Source of the DNA: Hyaloscypha bicolor E
Lineage: Eukaryota > Ascomycota > Leotiomycetes > Helotiales > Hyaloscyphaceae
Direction of reading: 5' to 3'
Length of the DNA: 64,000 nucleotides
NCBI RefSeq assembly: GCF_002865645.1
Contig: NW_020194626.1
Span: 434,001 to 498,000 of the forward strand
Position numbers and translations under genes: made by a program. Numbering within the stretch: the first letter of the stretch is position 1; every line of letters begins with the position of its first letter. This document shows, in pieces, positions 12,561-23,278 of this stretch. The notes beneath the pieces were generated by a model. The model had not been told where the DNA came from. It saw nothing but the letters and a program-made list of their open reading frames with translations, and did no database searches.

Positions 12561-14299
12561 TTTCTAGCTTTTTTTTATATTTTACCCTTAATTAAAGCTT
12601 ATTAAAAAAAGCTTAATTAATATAGGTATTATTAAGTTTTCTCTTTCCTAATTTAAACTAATCTAGTCTCTAGATTAGGAGATTTAATTATTCTCGTTTA
12701 TAAAGAGTTTCTAATTTCTTATAAAAATATATAGGAACTCTTTCCTATTTAAGTATATTTCGAATATCTTTTAAGAAATTAACTAAGTTATAGAGTTTAT
12801 ATAACCGGTTAAAGTTATATACTATATTCTAATCTCTAGTTTCCTTATTAACTATATTTAGATATAATTATATAAGTTAATTTCTATAAATAAGAGATTT
12901 AAGAATTTTTTTATAAATATTTTATAAATTATATATTTTAATTAGAGTAGTAAGTATAATTTTATAAGAGCTAAATTACTTTAATTTAAATTTTAATAGG
13001 GATTCGTTTTATATAAGAATATAGGTTCTTACTAGAATATTCTTATTTTTCTTAAGAATTTAATCTCATATAATACGTACTTTAATAGCTCTTTTTACTA
13101 AGAACTTATTATATACTAGTTAAGCTTTATTTATAGTAATATGTCTGGTAATTATTTCTTTTAGATAAGCTTCTTAATTACCTATTAGCTTAGCTTTATT
13201 TGGATTTCTAAGAAGTCTTAAATCTATTTTAAATAAGAAAAAGAATAAATTATACTTACTAACCAAGTAAATTCTAATTTATATAGTAAAAAATACTTAA
13301 TATAAGTACTTATTTTAGAGTATAACTAGCTTGCCATATAAATATTATATAAGTATTTTCCCTAGTATTCTATTAAATTACTTAACTTTTCTATTAGTTT
13401 ATAGATAATATAAAGTAGTTATATAATACTAGACTCTTATTATCTAAAGAAAGATATTTATAGTTTCTAATACTAAGTTAGAACTATTATTTATAAGGAT
13501 CTTATTTAAAGTTCTATAAATAGTAAAAATCTCTTCTTAAATAAAATTCATTATATTCTGGCTTATAATATTTTTTAGTACTTAAATAATAGGCTAGCCT
13601 ATTAACTATTTAATAGCTATAATAATTTATTAGTTTCCAGAATAGGTTCGAAGCAAAATTCTAATTAAATTAATTAACTATTACTTAAAAAGCTAGATAT
13701 CTTTCTTCTTAAGAGAGTTTTAAGGCCCTTTATTTATTTCCGGACAGGAATTCTTTATTATTTAATAATTAGGATATATATAAATTTGATTTTGGATATT
13801 CTTTTTAATTAAGGGCTACTAAGTTCTCGAGTAAAGAACTTTATTTAATCTAGGCTAATTAAGGTATTTATATTTCTTATAGATCTATTCTATATAGGAT
13901 CTGCGGGTTAGTAGGCTCAAATAAGATATATAGTAACTAGTATTAAATATTTTATATAAGAGCAAGTCTTACTCGAGTATAAAGCTTAAAGGCAAGTAGT
14001 TTTAATTATATAAAACCGCTTTTCTTAGCTTTAGGTCTATTAGTTCTATATTTAAATAAAGATATTAGACTATAGTATCTTTTTATTCTGCTTTATTAAT
14101 TAAATAAATAGAGTTAAATTAGGCCTAGTAAGCTTGGCTAGTTCTAATAAAGTCTGAGTAATAACTAATAGTATTAGGTATTATTATTTCTAGTTCCGGT
14201 TAATATAAAATATCCAAATTATATATTCCGAACTTAGTAATCTAATATACTAGTTATTTGGAAGAAACCTTAGTATTCTTGAGATATTTTAAGCTCTTA

Positions 14300-15300
14300 T
14301 AATTTATAAGAATCTTTATACGGGTATAATTATTAATATAATATAATTATATATAAATAGTATACTTAATAGCTAATAGTTCTTTCTCTTAAACTATATA
14401 GTTTAACTTTATACCTTAAAGTTTTCTACTATTAAATACTACTAAGTAGAAAATGCCTTATTTATTTACTTAAAGCAAAATATAGCTAATAGCTTATTTA
14501 GAAGTATTAGTTTTAATAATAAATAGTTAATACTAGTCCGGCTATTATAGGATAAGCTTGCTTATAAGTCTATTCTTGAGAATAAGAAAGGTATATTAGT
14601 ATTTAGCTATTTAAGTTATTAATTAATTTTTCTGCTTTTATAATTTCATATTTATTTCCTTAAGTAAATTATTTAGAGAAATAGTAATAATAGTAAAATT
14701 ATATATGAATTTTTAGTAATAAGAAGCTAATTTTAAAAATTATCTAACTTTGTAAATATTTATAAGTACTAGCTATTTTTCTACTAGCTTTATTTTCGAT
14801 TATAAAGTCTTAATAATTCTATTTCCTATAATATATTTATAAAATTCTATTTCTGAAATACTAATTATATATTTATTAGGCTTAGTAAAGAGCTTATTCT
14901 TTTTTAGCTTACTTAGAACTTAATTCAAGTAATTCTAATATTTCTTAATTAAATTAGAAAAGACTAGAATATTATTAAAAAATATAATAATAAAGCAATT
15001 AAGAAAAAGTTAAAGAATAGTATTTATTAATATTTAAAAGATAGCCGGAGTATTTATAAGTCCTATTAGTATTACTAGGTATTTAAACTTGCTAATTTAT
15101 ATATTAAAAGCTATATATAAGATACTAGACTTAGTATTAAGAACCTAGTAAAATCCAGAAAGTAAATTAAACTTGGAAATAAACTTGAAGTTCCTAATTT
15201 AATTAAGGTAATCCTGAATTCTGGATAAGAGATAAGTATTTTTCTCTATAATTATATTTAAGTCCTAGTAATTAATATATATATACTAAGTAATATCTGA
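14300..15300 (-). pseudogene. Ty3/Gypsy reverse transcriptase-RNase H relic
   Basis: Reading the minus strand, successive blocks line up with Ty3/Gypsy RT. At about 15150-15245 a YLLSRI...FISKFNLLSGFYQV stretch matches the YPLPRID...KLDLxSGYHQ region. At about 15030-15085 GLINTPAIF matches GLTNAPATFQ. At 14953-14994 FIIIFFNNILVFSN matches the YxDDILVFS catalytic block, with both Asp changed to Asn. At about 14455-14515 KTNTSKxAIxxIL matches the ETDASxxAIGxVL start of RNase H. The changes D to N, E to K, A to T and Gln to stop are what RIP produces. The gene is dead. Protease and integrase should flank it but I could not place them. Confidence 0.8.
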
Positions 15301-17799
15301 CTTTTTTATAAAAAGAATAGGTATTTCCTAAAAACTATTACTTATTCGGATTAATTTCTTTTTAAGTATTATAGTAATTTGCTTAGTTTATTTCTTTAGC
15401 TAAGATTAAGAAAGAGAATAAGCTACTAAATTAATTAGCCGGGTATTTCTAGTATTAATTAAGTATTAGATTACTTTATTAGGTAATAAGTAATCTGGCA
15501 AGTCCAAATAAAAGGCCTTTATATACTTCCGGATAACTTTTTTAAAGAAAGCAGGAATATTCTTAGGTAAATTATCTAGGCTTACTTAATTTTCTAAAAT
15601 CTGGAACTAGATAAAGAATAAATTTATAATAAAGCTTTAGGTTTTTCTAGCTATTTTGTAAATACTCTTAGCTATAATAAGGCTAAGCTCTATAACTTAG
15701 GCTAGTTAATAGTAATCCCGATTAGCTATAAGTAAGTGAGTTCCCTTAAAATCTCGGATCCAAATAGTTAAATAGAGCTAATTAATATAAGAATTAAAGG
15801 CTTATAACTAGGGTATTTTAAGTATAATATTATATTCGTATAGTAAGTCTATAGTTATAGCTTATATAGAAAGGTAATAGTATCTAATTTGGCCGAGAAT
15901 AGTAATAGTAACTAATACTTCTCTTATTTTCCTATTTATAAACTTAATTATAATAAGAGAAAAAAGAGAAATAGGTTAATCTTATTAATTTATAAATAAA
16001 GTATTAGCCTAGTTATATATAGATTTACTATTAAGTAAATACTTAAAAGTAGTTCCTTATTAGTTATAAGTAGTAAATATAAGTAAATTATTTCTAGTAA
16101 TATTAAAAGAGAATAGTTTCTTAAAGGATTTATATAAGAAAAAGTTTTTGAGCTTTAGCTAAGAGTAAACCTTAATTATAGCTAAGAGAGCCTTGGTTTT
16201 ATATAGTATAAGCGGCTCTAGAATATCTTTATATGCTTATTAATTAGCTCGTACTAAATTATTCTCTAATTAAGCTAATACTAGGAATAATTCTAGTTTC
16301 CTAAATAAGAAGCTTTCTTAAGTAATTATAAGATCTTAAAGGCTAATTACGAGATCTTGGAATAAGAGGAAAAGTAATAGTCTTTATTTCTATATATAAA
16401 GCAGGCTCGATTTACTAAGTACTAAGTCTTAAAAAGCTTAGGGTTCTTTTTCTTATTAGATATAGAGGAAGTAATATAATTAAGTTATTTAATTTCTTTA
16501 TCTAGCTTTAGCTAAGAAGGAAAAGGTTTAAGATAAGAGATAAGATAAAATCTCATATAAGATAAGCTACTTTTTACTCTAGCTTCCTTAAATACTCGAT
16601 TAATAAAGTCTACTAGTATCTAGTATTTTACTAGGCTATTAATATTTGGATAATAAGTAAATATCTCAAATTTAATTTTCTTATTAAGCCCTTTCTTAAA
16701 TTAGTAAAGAATCTCGTAATTAGATAGTCGAGAATTAAGGTATATAAGATAATTCTTAAATATTATAATATAGCCTTAAATAGAACCGGTTTACTAAACT
16801 TTCTTATAATATTATTATCTTTTATTTTCTATATTAAGCTCCTGGAATTCCGTATAAATAATAATAAAAAAACTATTAATAGTAGAGGAAATAGGATTAC
16901 TTAAGAGAATAGTATTTTTCTTTAATTATATTTACTATTTTAAAGCTTTTTCTTTAAATATATTCGAGAAAAGGGCTAATACTTATTCTTTAGAAATCTT
17001 AGCTCAAGTAAGAGTTTAATATTTATTAAGCTATAAATAGGCTTCTATAGTCCAAAAATAGGCTATATTATTTATTTAATTTTTATTATACTTGGGGTAA
17101 TCTCTAATTCTTATTCTAAGATAAAATATATATTTAGTTATAGCTTTTCCAAATTTTATAAAAGCTTTAGGAAGATCTCTAGGCCTAGAGATTAAGGAAA
17201 TAGGCACTTTTTTAGTAATAGTAATATTATCTAATTTAGAAATAGCCGGGGTAATTAAAGTCTAAGAATAAGTATCTATAGCCTGGATTAAAGAAATAAG
17301 CTTTACTTAAACTTGAATAATAAGATTATTAATAGCTATATTAGTACTTTCTTATATATTATTTAGAACTCGGGCAAGTTCTCGGATATACTCCTGTAAA
17401 TTAGCTATAGCTAAGGAAAGATCTCCGAGTAAGCTAGAGATATAAACTATATAATTATTAAGTATATTAATAGTACTAAGAAAACTAGTTATATAATCTT
17501 ATAAAGTAGCTAAATCTCTATTAATAGTAGCTTAATAAGTAACTAAGCTAGAAACCTACTAGGCTATCTTATTTATATAAGGTAAATACTCTTGTAAGTT
17601 CCTAGTAAGGTATTAAAGTAGTTATATAGTATTACTCGGGGGCTCCCCTTTAGTAGGGTAATCTATGTCTTAACTAGCTCCTATTATAGTAAGATTAGGC
17701 CTCTTATTAAAAGATATAGTAATTCGGATATAAAGAAATAAGTAATTTAAGAAGGGGAATAACTAGAGTCTATCTATTAAGATCTGGATAGACTTCCTT

Positions 17800-18300
17800 T
17801 TTTATTCTCCTTTCTATAGGTCCCTGATTCGGTCGAGTATAGAAAGCTTATGAGTTTAAGCCAAGAACTAGTTAGGTTCTCTATAACTCGATTTCTGAAA
17901 TAGAGGTTTATAACTCTTCTATTCCGGTAGTATTCTCGTACGGGGTTTTAGTAGGTCTAGTTAATTTCTAGATCTTTCTTCTTCTCATTCGAGGCCCGAT
18001 ATTAGGATAACGGATTTCTCTACTTTATCTTGGTAGTCTCGGACAGGCCTAGGCTTGGCCTTATTCTACCAAGCTCTCTGCTCTATTCGGGTAGTAGAAT
18101 TCCTCCAGGATTATTACTATAGAGTCTCGATTAGCCTATCTAGTAAACTCGTTTGATAGAGTTACTAATCTCTTCTAATATTCGGCTATTACTAGGAATA
18201 TAAAAACTTGCCCGGCGAGTTCCTACTTTTCCCGAGATTAGCTTATATTAGGAGAGGTAGGCCCGGAGAATGGAAGCTAGTCTATAGTTAGTATATTTAA
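17800..18300 (-). pseudogene. Minus-strand coding relic, possibly Gag of the Gypsy element
   Basis: One minus-strand frame from about 18280 to 17800 reads as a polar, Arg/Glu-rich protein broken almost only by TAG/TAA where Gln codons are expected. It lies upstream of the RT relic in the same orientation, where gag belongs. No domain was recognised. Confidence 0.35.
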
Positions 18301-18630
18301 TAGTCAGATACCTTTGCTATATAGGTCAGATAAGCAGAAGAACCTTAACGAGATCGGCCGAGACTTCTACTTCTTACAGCTTGACCTGTAGGGAGGGAAT
18401 TACTCGTCCGACCCTCGAACGACTTTTCCAGGGAGGTAGTCGTTAGAGTATATTCTCGTTTTATTATAATGGGTACTCCAATTTCGGGGGCGGCTCGCTC
18501 TAAAGCGAGGGGCGGCCGTAAGAAGCATATTAATAATACTCGTTCGACATATCTCTCTGGAAACTCCGGAATAGAATTCTAGTATAAGGCCTCAGATAAA
18601 ACTGAGCCCTTTTAAGGCATTACTACCATA

Positions 18631-18761
18631 TGTAATTAGAAAGGTTAAAAAGGACGTAACGTTTCTATTCCTGCACGTTCGGGCCCTTTAATAGGCTCGA
18701 ACGAGCTTACGTGATTCCACGTGTAATTAGATTACGTACAAAAGCATGATCAGAAATCACA
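18631..18761 (+). repeat. Right 131-bp terminal direct repeat (LTR-like)
   Basis: This is the second copy of the 131-bp repeat, in the same orientation as 9024-9154. It differs at four positions (three near the 5' end and one near the 3' end), all G/A or C/T. Confidence 0.8.
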
Positions 18762-18765
18762 AGTG
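18762..18765. repeat. Right target-site duplication AGTG
   Basis: AGTG follows the right repeat directly and matches 9020-9023. Removing one copy plus the element would leave about 385 bp between the dna2 and carrier start codons. Confidence 0.6.
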
Positions 18766-18986
18766 TGGGGCTTGATCCAGAAGCCCCAGTTATTAGCCCG
18801 AAAATCGGCTGTGCACACAGGGGCATCTGCTATTCGAATCCATTTTCTGACAAGAACTTTGGAGCTTCCCCACATCCACACAAACTCGGGCAATTGAAGT
18901 TCTAGGTATGTGAGCACTCAGAGTGCTTCTCTGACACCTCTGCAAAACTTTGTTTGCTAACCTTGCGCCAGATATTGCTCGCAGCC

Positions 18987-20186
18987 ATGTCTTCAGATAA
19001 GCCCTTACCATTCATTTACCAGTTCGCCGCCGGTACGCTCCTTCCCCTCTTGCGCGATTGCCAATTGAAGCTCACATACCTTGCAGGGGCGGTCGCTGGT
19101 GTGTCCGAAGTGAGTTTCCCATGTTGCATGTTGATAATCTGAGTTTGAACTAAATCGCTCAACTTTCTAGATCTTGGTGATGTTAGTCTGCCCCTCCCCT
19201 CCCCCATTCTTGCCTACTTGGTTGCTCAATTGCTGACTTTTGTTTCCCAAGGTACCCGTTGGATGTCGTCAAAACAAGAATGTAAGCCTCGACTAAACAA
19301 GGCTGGGTCAATTGAGAGGACAATGTTGACCGAGGTTCAGACAACTCCAACAAGGAAAAGGCACTGGAGCAGATTCATACAATGGCATGGTGGATTGTTT
19401 CAAGAAGATTGTCAAGAATGAAGGGTACGTGAATCCGCTATGGAAAGAGGAGAAGGGTTGACCGGGCCTTGGAATAGCTTCTCGAGATTGTACCGAGGCA
19501 TCGAAGCTCCTATTCTCATGGAAGCGCCCAAGCGAGCAACCAAATTCGCTGCCAATGACTCCTGGGGAAAGTTTTACCGTGACCTTTTCGGAATGCCCAA
19601 GATGACGCAATCCCTCTCGGTTCTTACTGGAGCTACAGCTGGTGCCACAGAAGCCTTCGTTGTCGTCCCTTTTGAATTGGTCAAGATTCGACTGCAGGAC
19701 AAGGCCCAAGCAGGGAAATATACTGGCATGCTAGATGTGGTGATGAAGACGGTCAAAGCCGAAGGTCCCCTCGCACTATATAATGGCCTTGAAAGTACAC
19801 TGTGGAGACATATCCTTTGGAACGCTGGTTACTTTGGCTGCATCTTCCAAGTCCGAGCACTTCTACCGAAGGCGGATAACAAGACCTCCCAGATGGGGTA
19901 TGACTTACTCTCTGGCGCAACCGGAGGTACAGTGGGTACGATTGTCAACACCCCTATGGATGTAGTCAAGTCCCGCATCCAGAACAGCCCAAAAGTTGCT
20001 GGCGTTATTCCCAAATATAACTGGGCTTGGCCATCAGTTGCATTGGTCATGAAGGAGGAGGGCTTTGGAGCGCTTTACAAGGGTTTCTTACCGAAGGTTC
20101 TTAGATTGGGCCCTGGAGGAGGTATCTTACTTGTTGTGTTCACTGGTGTCATGGACTTCTTCAGAAAAATGAGAGGTGAAGCATGA
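18987..20186 (+). CDS. Mitochondrial 2-oxodicarboxylate carrier (Odc1/Odc2-like)
   Basis: Exons 18987-19032, 19087-19109, 19171-19181, 19252-19281, 19341-19424 and 19478-20186 give 300 residues, the usual length for the mitochondrial carrier family. Three carrier signatures are present, one per repeat: YPLDVVKTRIQ, PFELVKIRLQ and PMDVVKSRIQ. Detailed similarity (FAAGAVAGVSE near the start, SYNGMVDCFKKIVKNEG, FSRLYRGI) points to the inner-membrane carriers that exchange 2-oxoadipate and 2-oxoglutarate in lysine metabolism. Exon 3 is only 11 nt; it is needed to read ILVMYPLD across the join. The transposon block ends 221 bp upstream of the ATG, so the promoter is probably truncated or rearranged. 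Substrate specificity is inferred from the family. Confidence 0.92.
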
Positions 20187-21771
20187 TTGATTAGAAATTT
20201 GTTGGTGGATATGTCCATATGTTACGTCAAGACTGTTTCGTGTCAGATATTCCCTGTGTATTCTATAGGAACGAATAGAGGACAAGAAGGTCACGGAGAT
20301 TGGAGCAAGCGCAGCATCAGATTGTCAATGGCGAACAAATAAAGCAAGTGCGAATCAAACACAGCATTCCTGCTATGTGATTGCAAGATTGTTTACTTGG
20401 TGAATCTTTTGCTTCAATTTCTGTTCGTTATTCCTCTTGCGGCGAGTTCTCTCTGGTTTCTGAAATCAGAGGTGTTCTTTCTCGTTGCTCGCTTGAAATA
20501 GAGTGCAGCATCTGTGGCATCAGACTGGATACAGCTGTGGAGATTCGCATCTGAAATGCAATGGATTTCTCATGATTCATCGGTCGCCCAATTCCCTGTT
20601 CGAGACTAGATTGAGCTGTTTGGCCCTTGCGCTTTTCTTGATTCTTCGGTGGAGGTCTTTCAAATCGGGATATTGGAATGTTAGCCGTAATGGAATGCTT
20701 ACTCCACGAGTTCCCTTTCAAGACCTCTATAACGTTGGCAAAGTGGAGAGAGGACCCAGAGAAGTGTTACCCGAGTTTGTTCTGCAGTCATCCGGCTGTG
20801 GTCAGGGCTGGACTTGAATAGGGGTAAGGATTTGAAGCGATTCGGCAAAATAATCAGATTGGAAGAGGGGAAGCGAATACCGCACAATTACTATATATCT
20901 CTCAACTGCAATGAGTGACACTTGCGATCAATGGCATGTTTCATGTGAGAACAAATTTGTATGAAAACAAACTGGTTGGTACTTTAATAGATGACGAGTT
21001 CACATATAGTTGTTCACAAGACGTTCGTAGAGGACTGGACTTTGTGTCCACGGTATCTAGCTGGAAACACAGTGTAGAAGGGAGCCTGCTTGCACTATAT
21101 ATTTCAGAGTTTGCAAGACGATTCAAGAGGTTATTTGTTCCAGCGCTCAGACATATACGAAGTAGATGGCTACATCCTTCAAGTTACAAATGATCCCAAG
21201 TTTCACCCTTGCTGGGTCAACTTGCCAAATTTCCAGTACAGTGTACTTCCAGAAGGATTTGTACTATAATCACAACCATCTGGTATATATATTTTAAATG
21301 GCTGGAGGACTTTTTAGTTGAGAAGTATTATGCCAGCTGAGCTCCTGGATCAAAACAAACCTTGGTCCTCGCTTCTGAGCGAGCGGGAGTCACAAGAAAG
21401 TGATGCCAAATCATAAACAGAGCAGAGAAGCTGTTTGACTCCCAAAACTTGCTGGGAAAATTCCAAGATGAATACCAGACTTAGCAGCACTTCAGTTATC
21501 TTCTTTAAACGCAAAATAATGGCCAAACCATTTTGTTATTTTAGACAGTATCTTTTCCCTTGGATCGGCTAATCACTCACCGATGGCGCTAAGTTCCGTC
21601 TCGACCTCGACCTCGCATAAACAGAGCTGCTCCTCTTCTCCTCCCTTCCAACTCACCCACACACATCAACAAAACCACTCTCACTCTTAAAATCACATTA
21701 CCTGATTCCCTCAGTCTACGCGACGAAGACTTGATCAATCCAAACCTCACTTCAACCGATCTCACCACAAA
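20187..21771. other. Intergenic region, about 1.6 kb
   Basis: This region lies between the carrier and the histone-like gene, both on the + strand. Open frames up to about 100 codons occur on both strands but show no recognisable domain, no splice pattern and no conserved-looking composition. I see no gene here. The last ~180 bp, rich in CT and CA, probably include the promoter and transcription start of the histone-like gene. Confidence 0.5.
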
Positions 21772-21886
21772 CAGTAAGTATATTTCCATGTTATCGTCGC
21801 ATTATCGCCCGCTCGAGACGCGTCCTCGAAATGCGCCAAATCATCGCAATCCCCAACCACCACGATCTTTACTAATTGTTTCACAG
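21772..21886 (+). other. 5' UTR intron of the histone-like gene
   Basis: GTAAGTATAT at 21772 and TTTCACAG ending near 21886 form a good donor/acceptor pair just before the ATG at 21893. Leader introns are common in highly expressed fungal chromatin and ribosomal genes. Confidence 0.55.
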
Positions 21887-21892
21887 GTTAAG

Positions 21893-22612
21893 ATGGCACG
21901 AGAAGGCACCCGATCTGCCACCGGTTAGTTTTTGTTAAAACCTTCTGCTGTCACCGACAGCCTTTGATATGGCTCAGCGCGTAACTTGGTGATCCGGTAC
22001 TGAGCTTCACATACAGGCAACTCTCGCCCAAGAGTCTTCCCGACCGTCCCCGAGACCACCGCCGCTGCACCCAAGAAGCGTGCGACCGCCAACACAGGTG
22101 CTAAGAGAGGACCAAAGAAGGCGACTGCCACCAAGGCCTCCAAGCCCACTGGGGTTACCAAGAAGAAAGCTGCTCCTGCTAAGAAGCCAGCTGCTAAGGT
22201 GAGTCACTACATTCGCGATCTCCTCCTTCTCATCCTTACTGATCTTTCCTGTAGGTTAAGGCTGCTGTCAAGAAGGCCGAGGGAGCTGTCGAGAAGAAGG
22301 TACGTTGCAGCTGTGCTTTGTTATGATGCTCCTCCGACGCGTCAACGACCCCTGTCTCAAATCCAAACCCCCAGACTGCCCCATCAACTTGCCAACTGCC
22401 TTCCCCTTGTCTGGCAATGCCCTCGATCATTATCATTATGGTTCCAGTGGTTTATTTGTTCCTGTATTATCAACTGTGTTTTGTTCCTTGAGATCAGACT
22501 GTTTTTCCAGCTTTATCGCTCGATCTCTGCTGACTCTCTTCTCCCATAGGTCGCCGCACCTAAGAAGACCAAGACAGAGACAAAGAAGACGACTGTCACA
22601 AAGAAGAAGTGA
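21893..22612 (+). CDS. Small lysine/alanine-rich basic protein, histone H1 tail-like
   Basis: Exons 21893-21923, 22017-22198, 22255-22299 and 22550-22612 give 106 residues. After MAREGTRSATGNSRPRVFPT the protein is almost entirely Lys, Ala, Thr and Pro (KKAAPAKKPAAK, VKKAEGAVEKK, ending KKTTVTKKK). This is the composition of the C-terminal tail of linker histone H1. The winged-helix globular domain of H1 (about 75 residues) is absent, so it is not a canonical H1. A DNA- or RNA-binding nuclear role is inferred from charge alone. It could be an H1-derived or HMG-like architectural protein. The exon 3-4 intron is long (250 nt). The reading frame is kept across all three joins, which supports the model. 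Confidence 0.75.
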
Positions 22613-23278
22613 TCTCTTCACGACAAGAATCTCCAGCAAATGCAGACAAGACGAGACTTGCCGGTCGCCAGTTCTGATACCTCTTACTGGATGACTTTGC
22701 TCTGATACCCTTTGTCTCATCCTGCAAGTGGAGCTGATCAGGCGTTGAGGAGTTAAATGACGGGATGGGGAATGTATGAATGCGAGGAATGATCTAATGG
22801 TATGCACTTCGTACATACTGTTCGAGGGAATTGGTCAAGGCTTTTCCTATTCTTTGTGCTTTCTTGCGGGCCTCATGTGTTGTTATGGTCGACTTTCTTT
22901 GGTGCTCAGGTACATGCGAGAACGTTTTGCAAACTGTGTACACTTTGCGCGTAATGTGATTTGTGATTGCGTCTTGACTCCATGTTGTGTAATCATCTTG
23001 TGATGTGGTAGTGCCGCCTACATTCTCTCTGTCGACACATCATATATTGCTACCCTCCGCCCTTACGAGTGCCTCATCTATTCCCCTATACCCCCGCCCC
23101 GCCTCCCCATATGATGTTATCCAGTTCTGCAATGAGAGGACTTCACGCCCACCGGCTTCCTCAAGTAGCAGGGTTTCTCTCTCCATTTCTTGATCTCTCA
23201 GCCTTGTTCCCAAAATGCCGAGTCAGCCAGTGCCTGCTTGTATCTCCCATCCCTATCACTATGTGCCTCGTCATCCAA
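22613..23278. other. Intergenic region between convergent genes
   Basis: This stretch should hold the 3' UTR of the histone-like gene and that of pby1. It is pyrimidine-rich toward 23.0-23.3 kb. No gene is supported. Confidence 0.5.

Larger units (their letters stand above)
10270..18350. repeat. RIP-mutated AT-rich tract
   Basis: CA and TG dinucleotides are nearly absent on both strands through most of this tract. None occur from 12541 to 13065, although CG is retained there. This is the product signature of repeat-induced point mutation (C to T at CpA). Depletion weakens toward 18.0-18.35 kb and stops before the right terminal repeat. Islands of ordinary sequence, for example about 12225-12415, interrupt it. 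Confidence 0.85.
9020..18765. mobile_element. 9.7-kb RIP-degraded composite LTR-retrotransposon block
   Basis: The block is bounded by 131-bp direct repeats (9024-9154 and 18631-18761) that begin TGT and end ACA, flanked by the 4-bp duplication AGTG. The interior is very AT-rich. From about 10.3 to 18.3 kb it has almost no CA or TG dinucleotides while CG persists, the pattern left by RIP. A gag-like relic reads on the + strand from 10151 and a Ty3/Gypsy RT-RNase H relic reads on the - strand near 14.4-15.3 kb, so at least two elements are probably nested. I saw no primer-binding site beginning TGG after the left repeat and no purine tract before the right one. The outer repeats may therefore belong to an unusual or self-primed element. 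No intact protein is encoded. Confidence 0.85.

Noticed and set aside
13400..13980. Possible integrase relic of the Gypsy element
   Set aside because: The region is where integrase should lie on the minus strand, but I could not align the HHCC or DDE motifs through the RIP damage.
20428..20817. Overlapping ~100-codon frames on both strands downstream of the carrier
   Set aside because: Composition is not protein-like, and there is no motif or splice-site logic.
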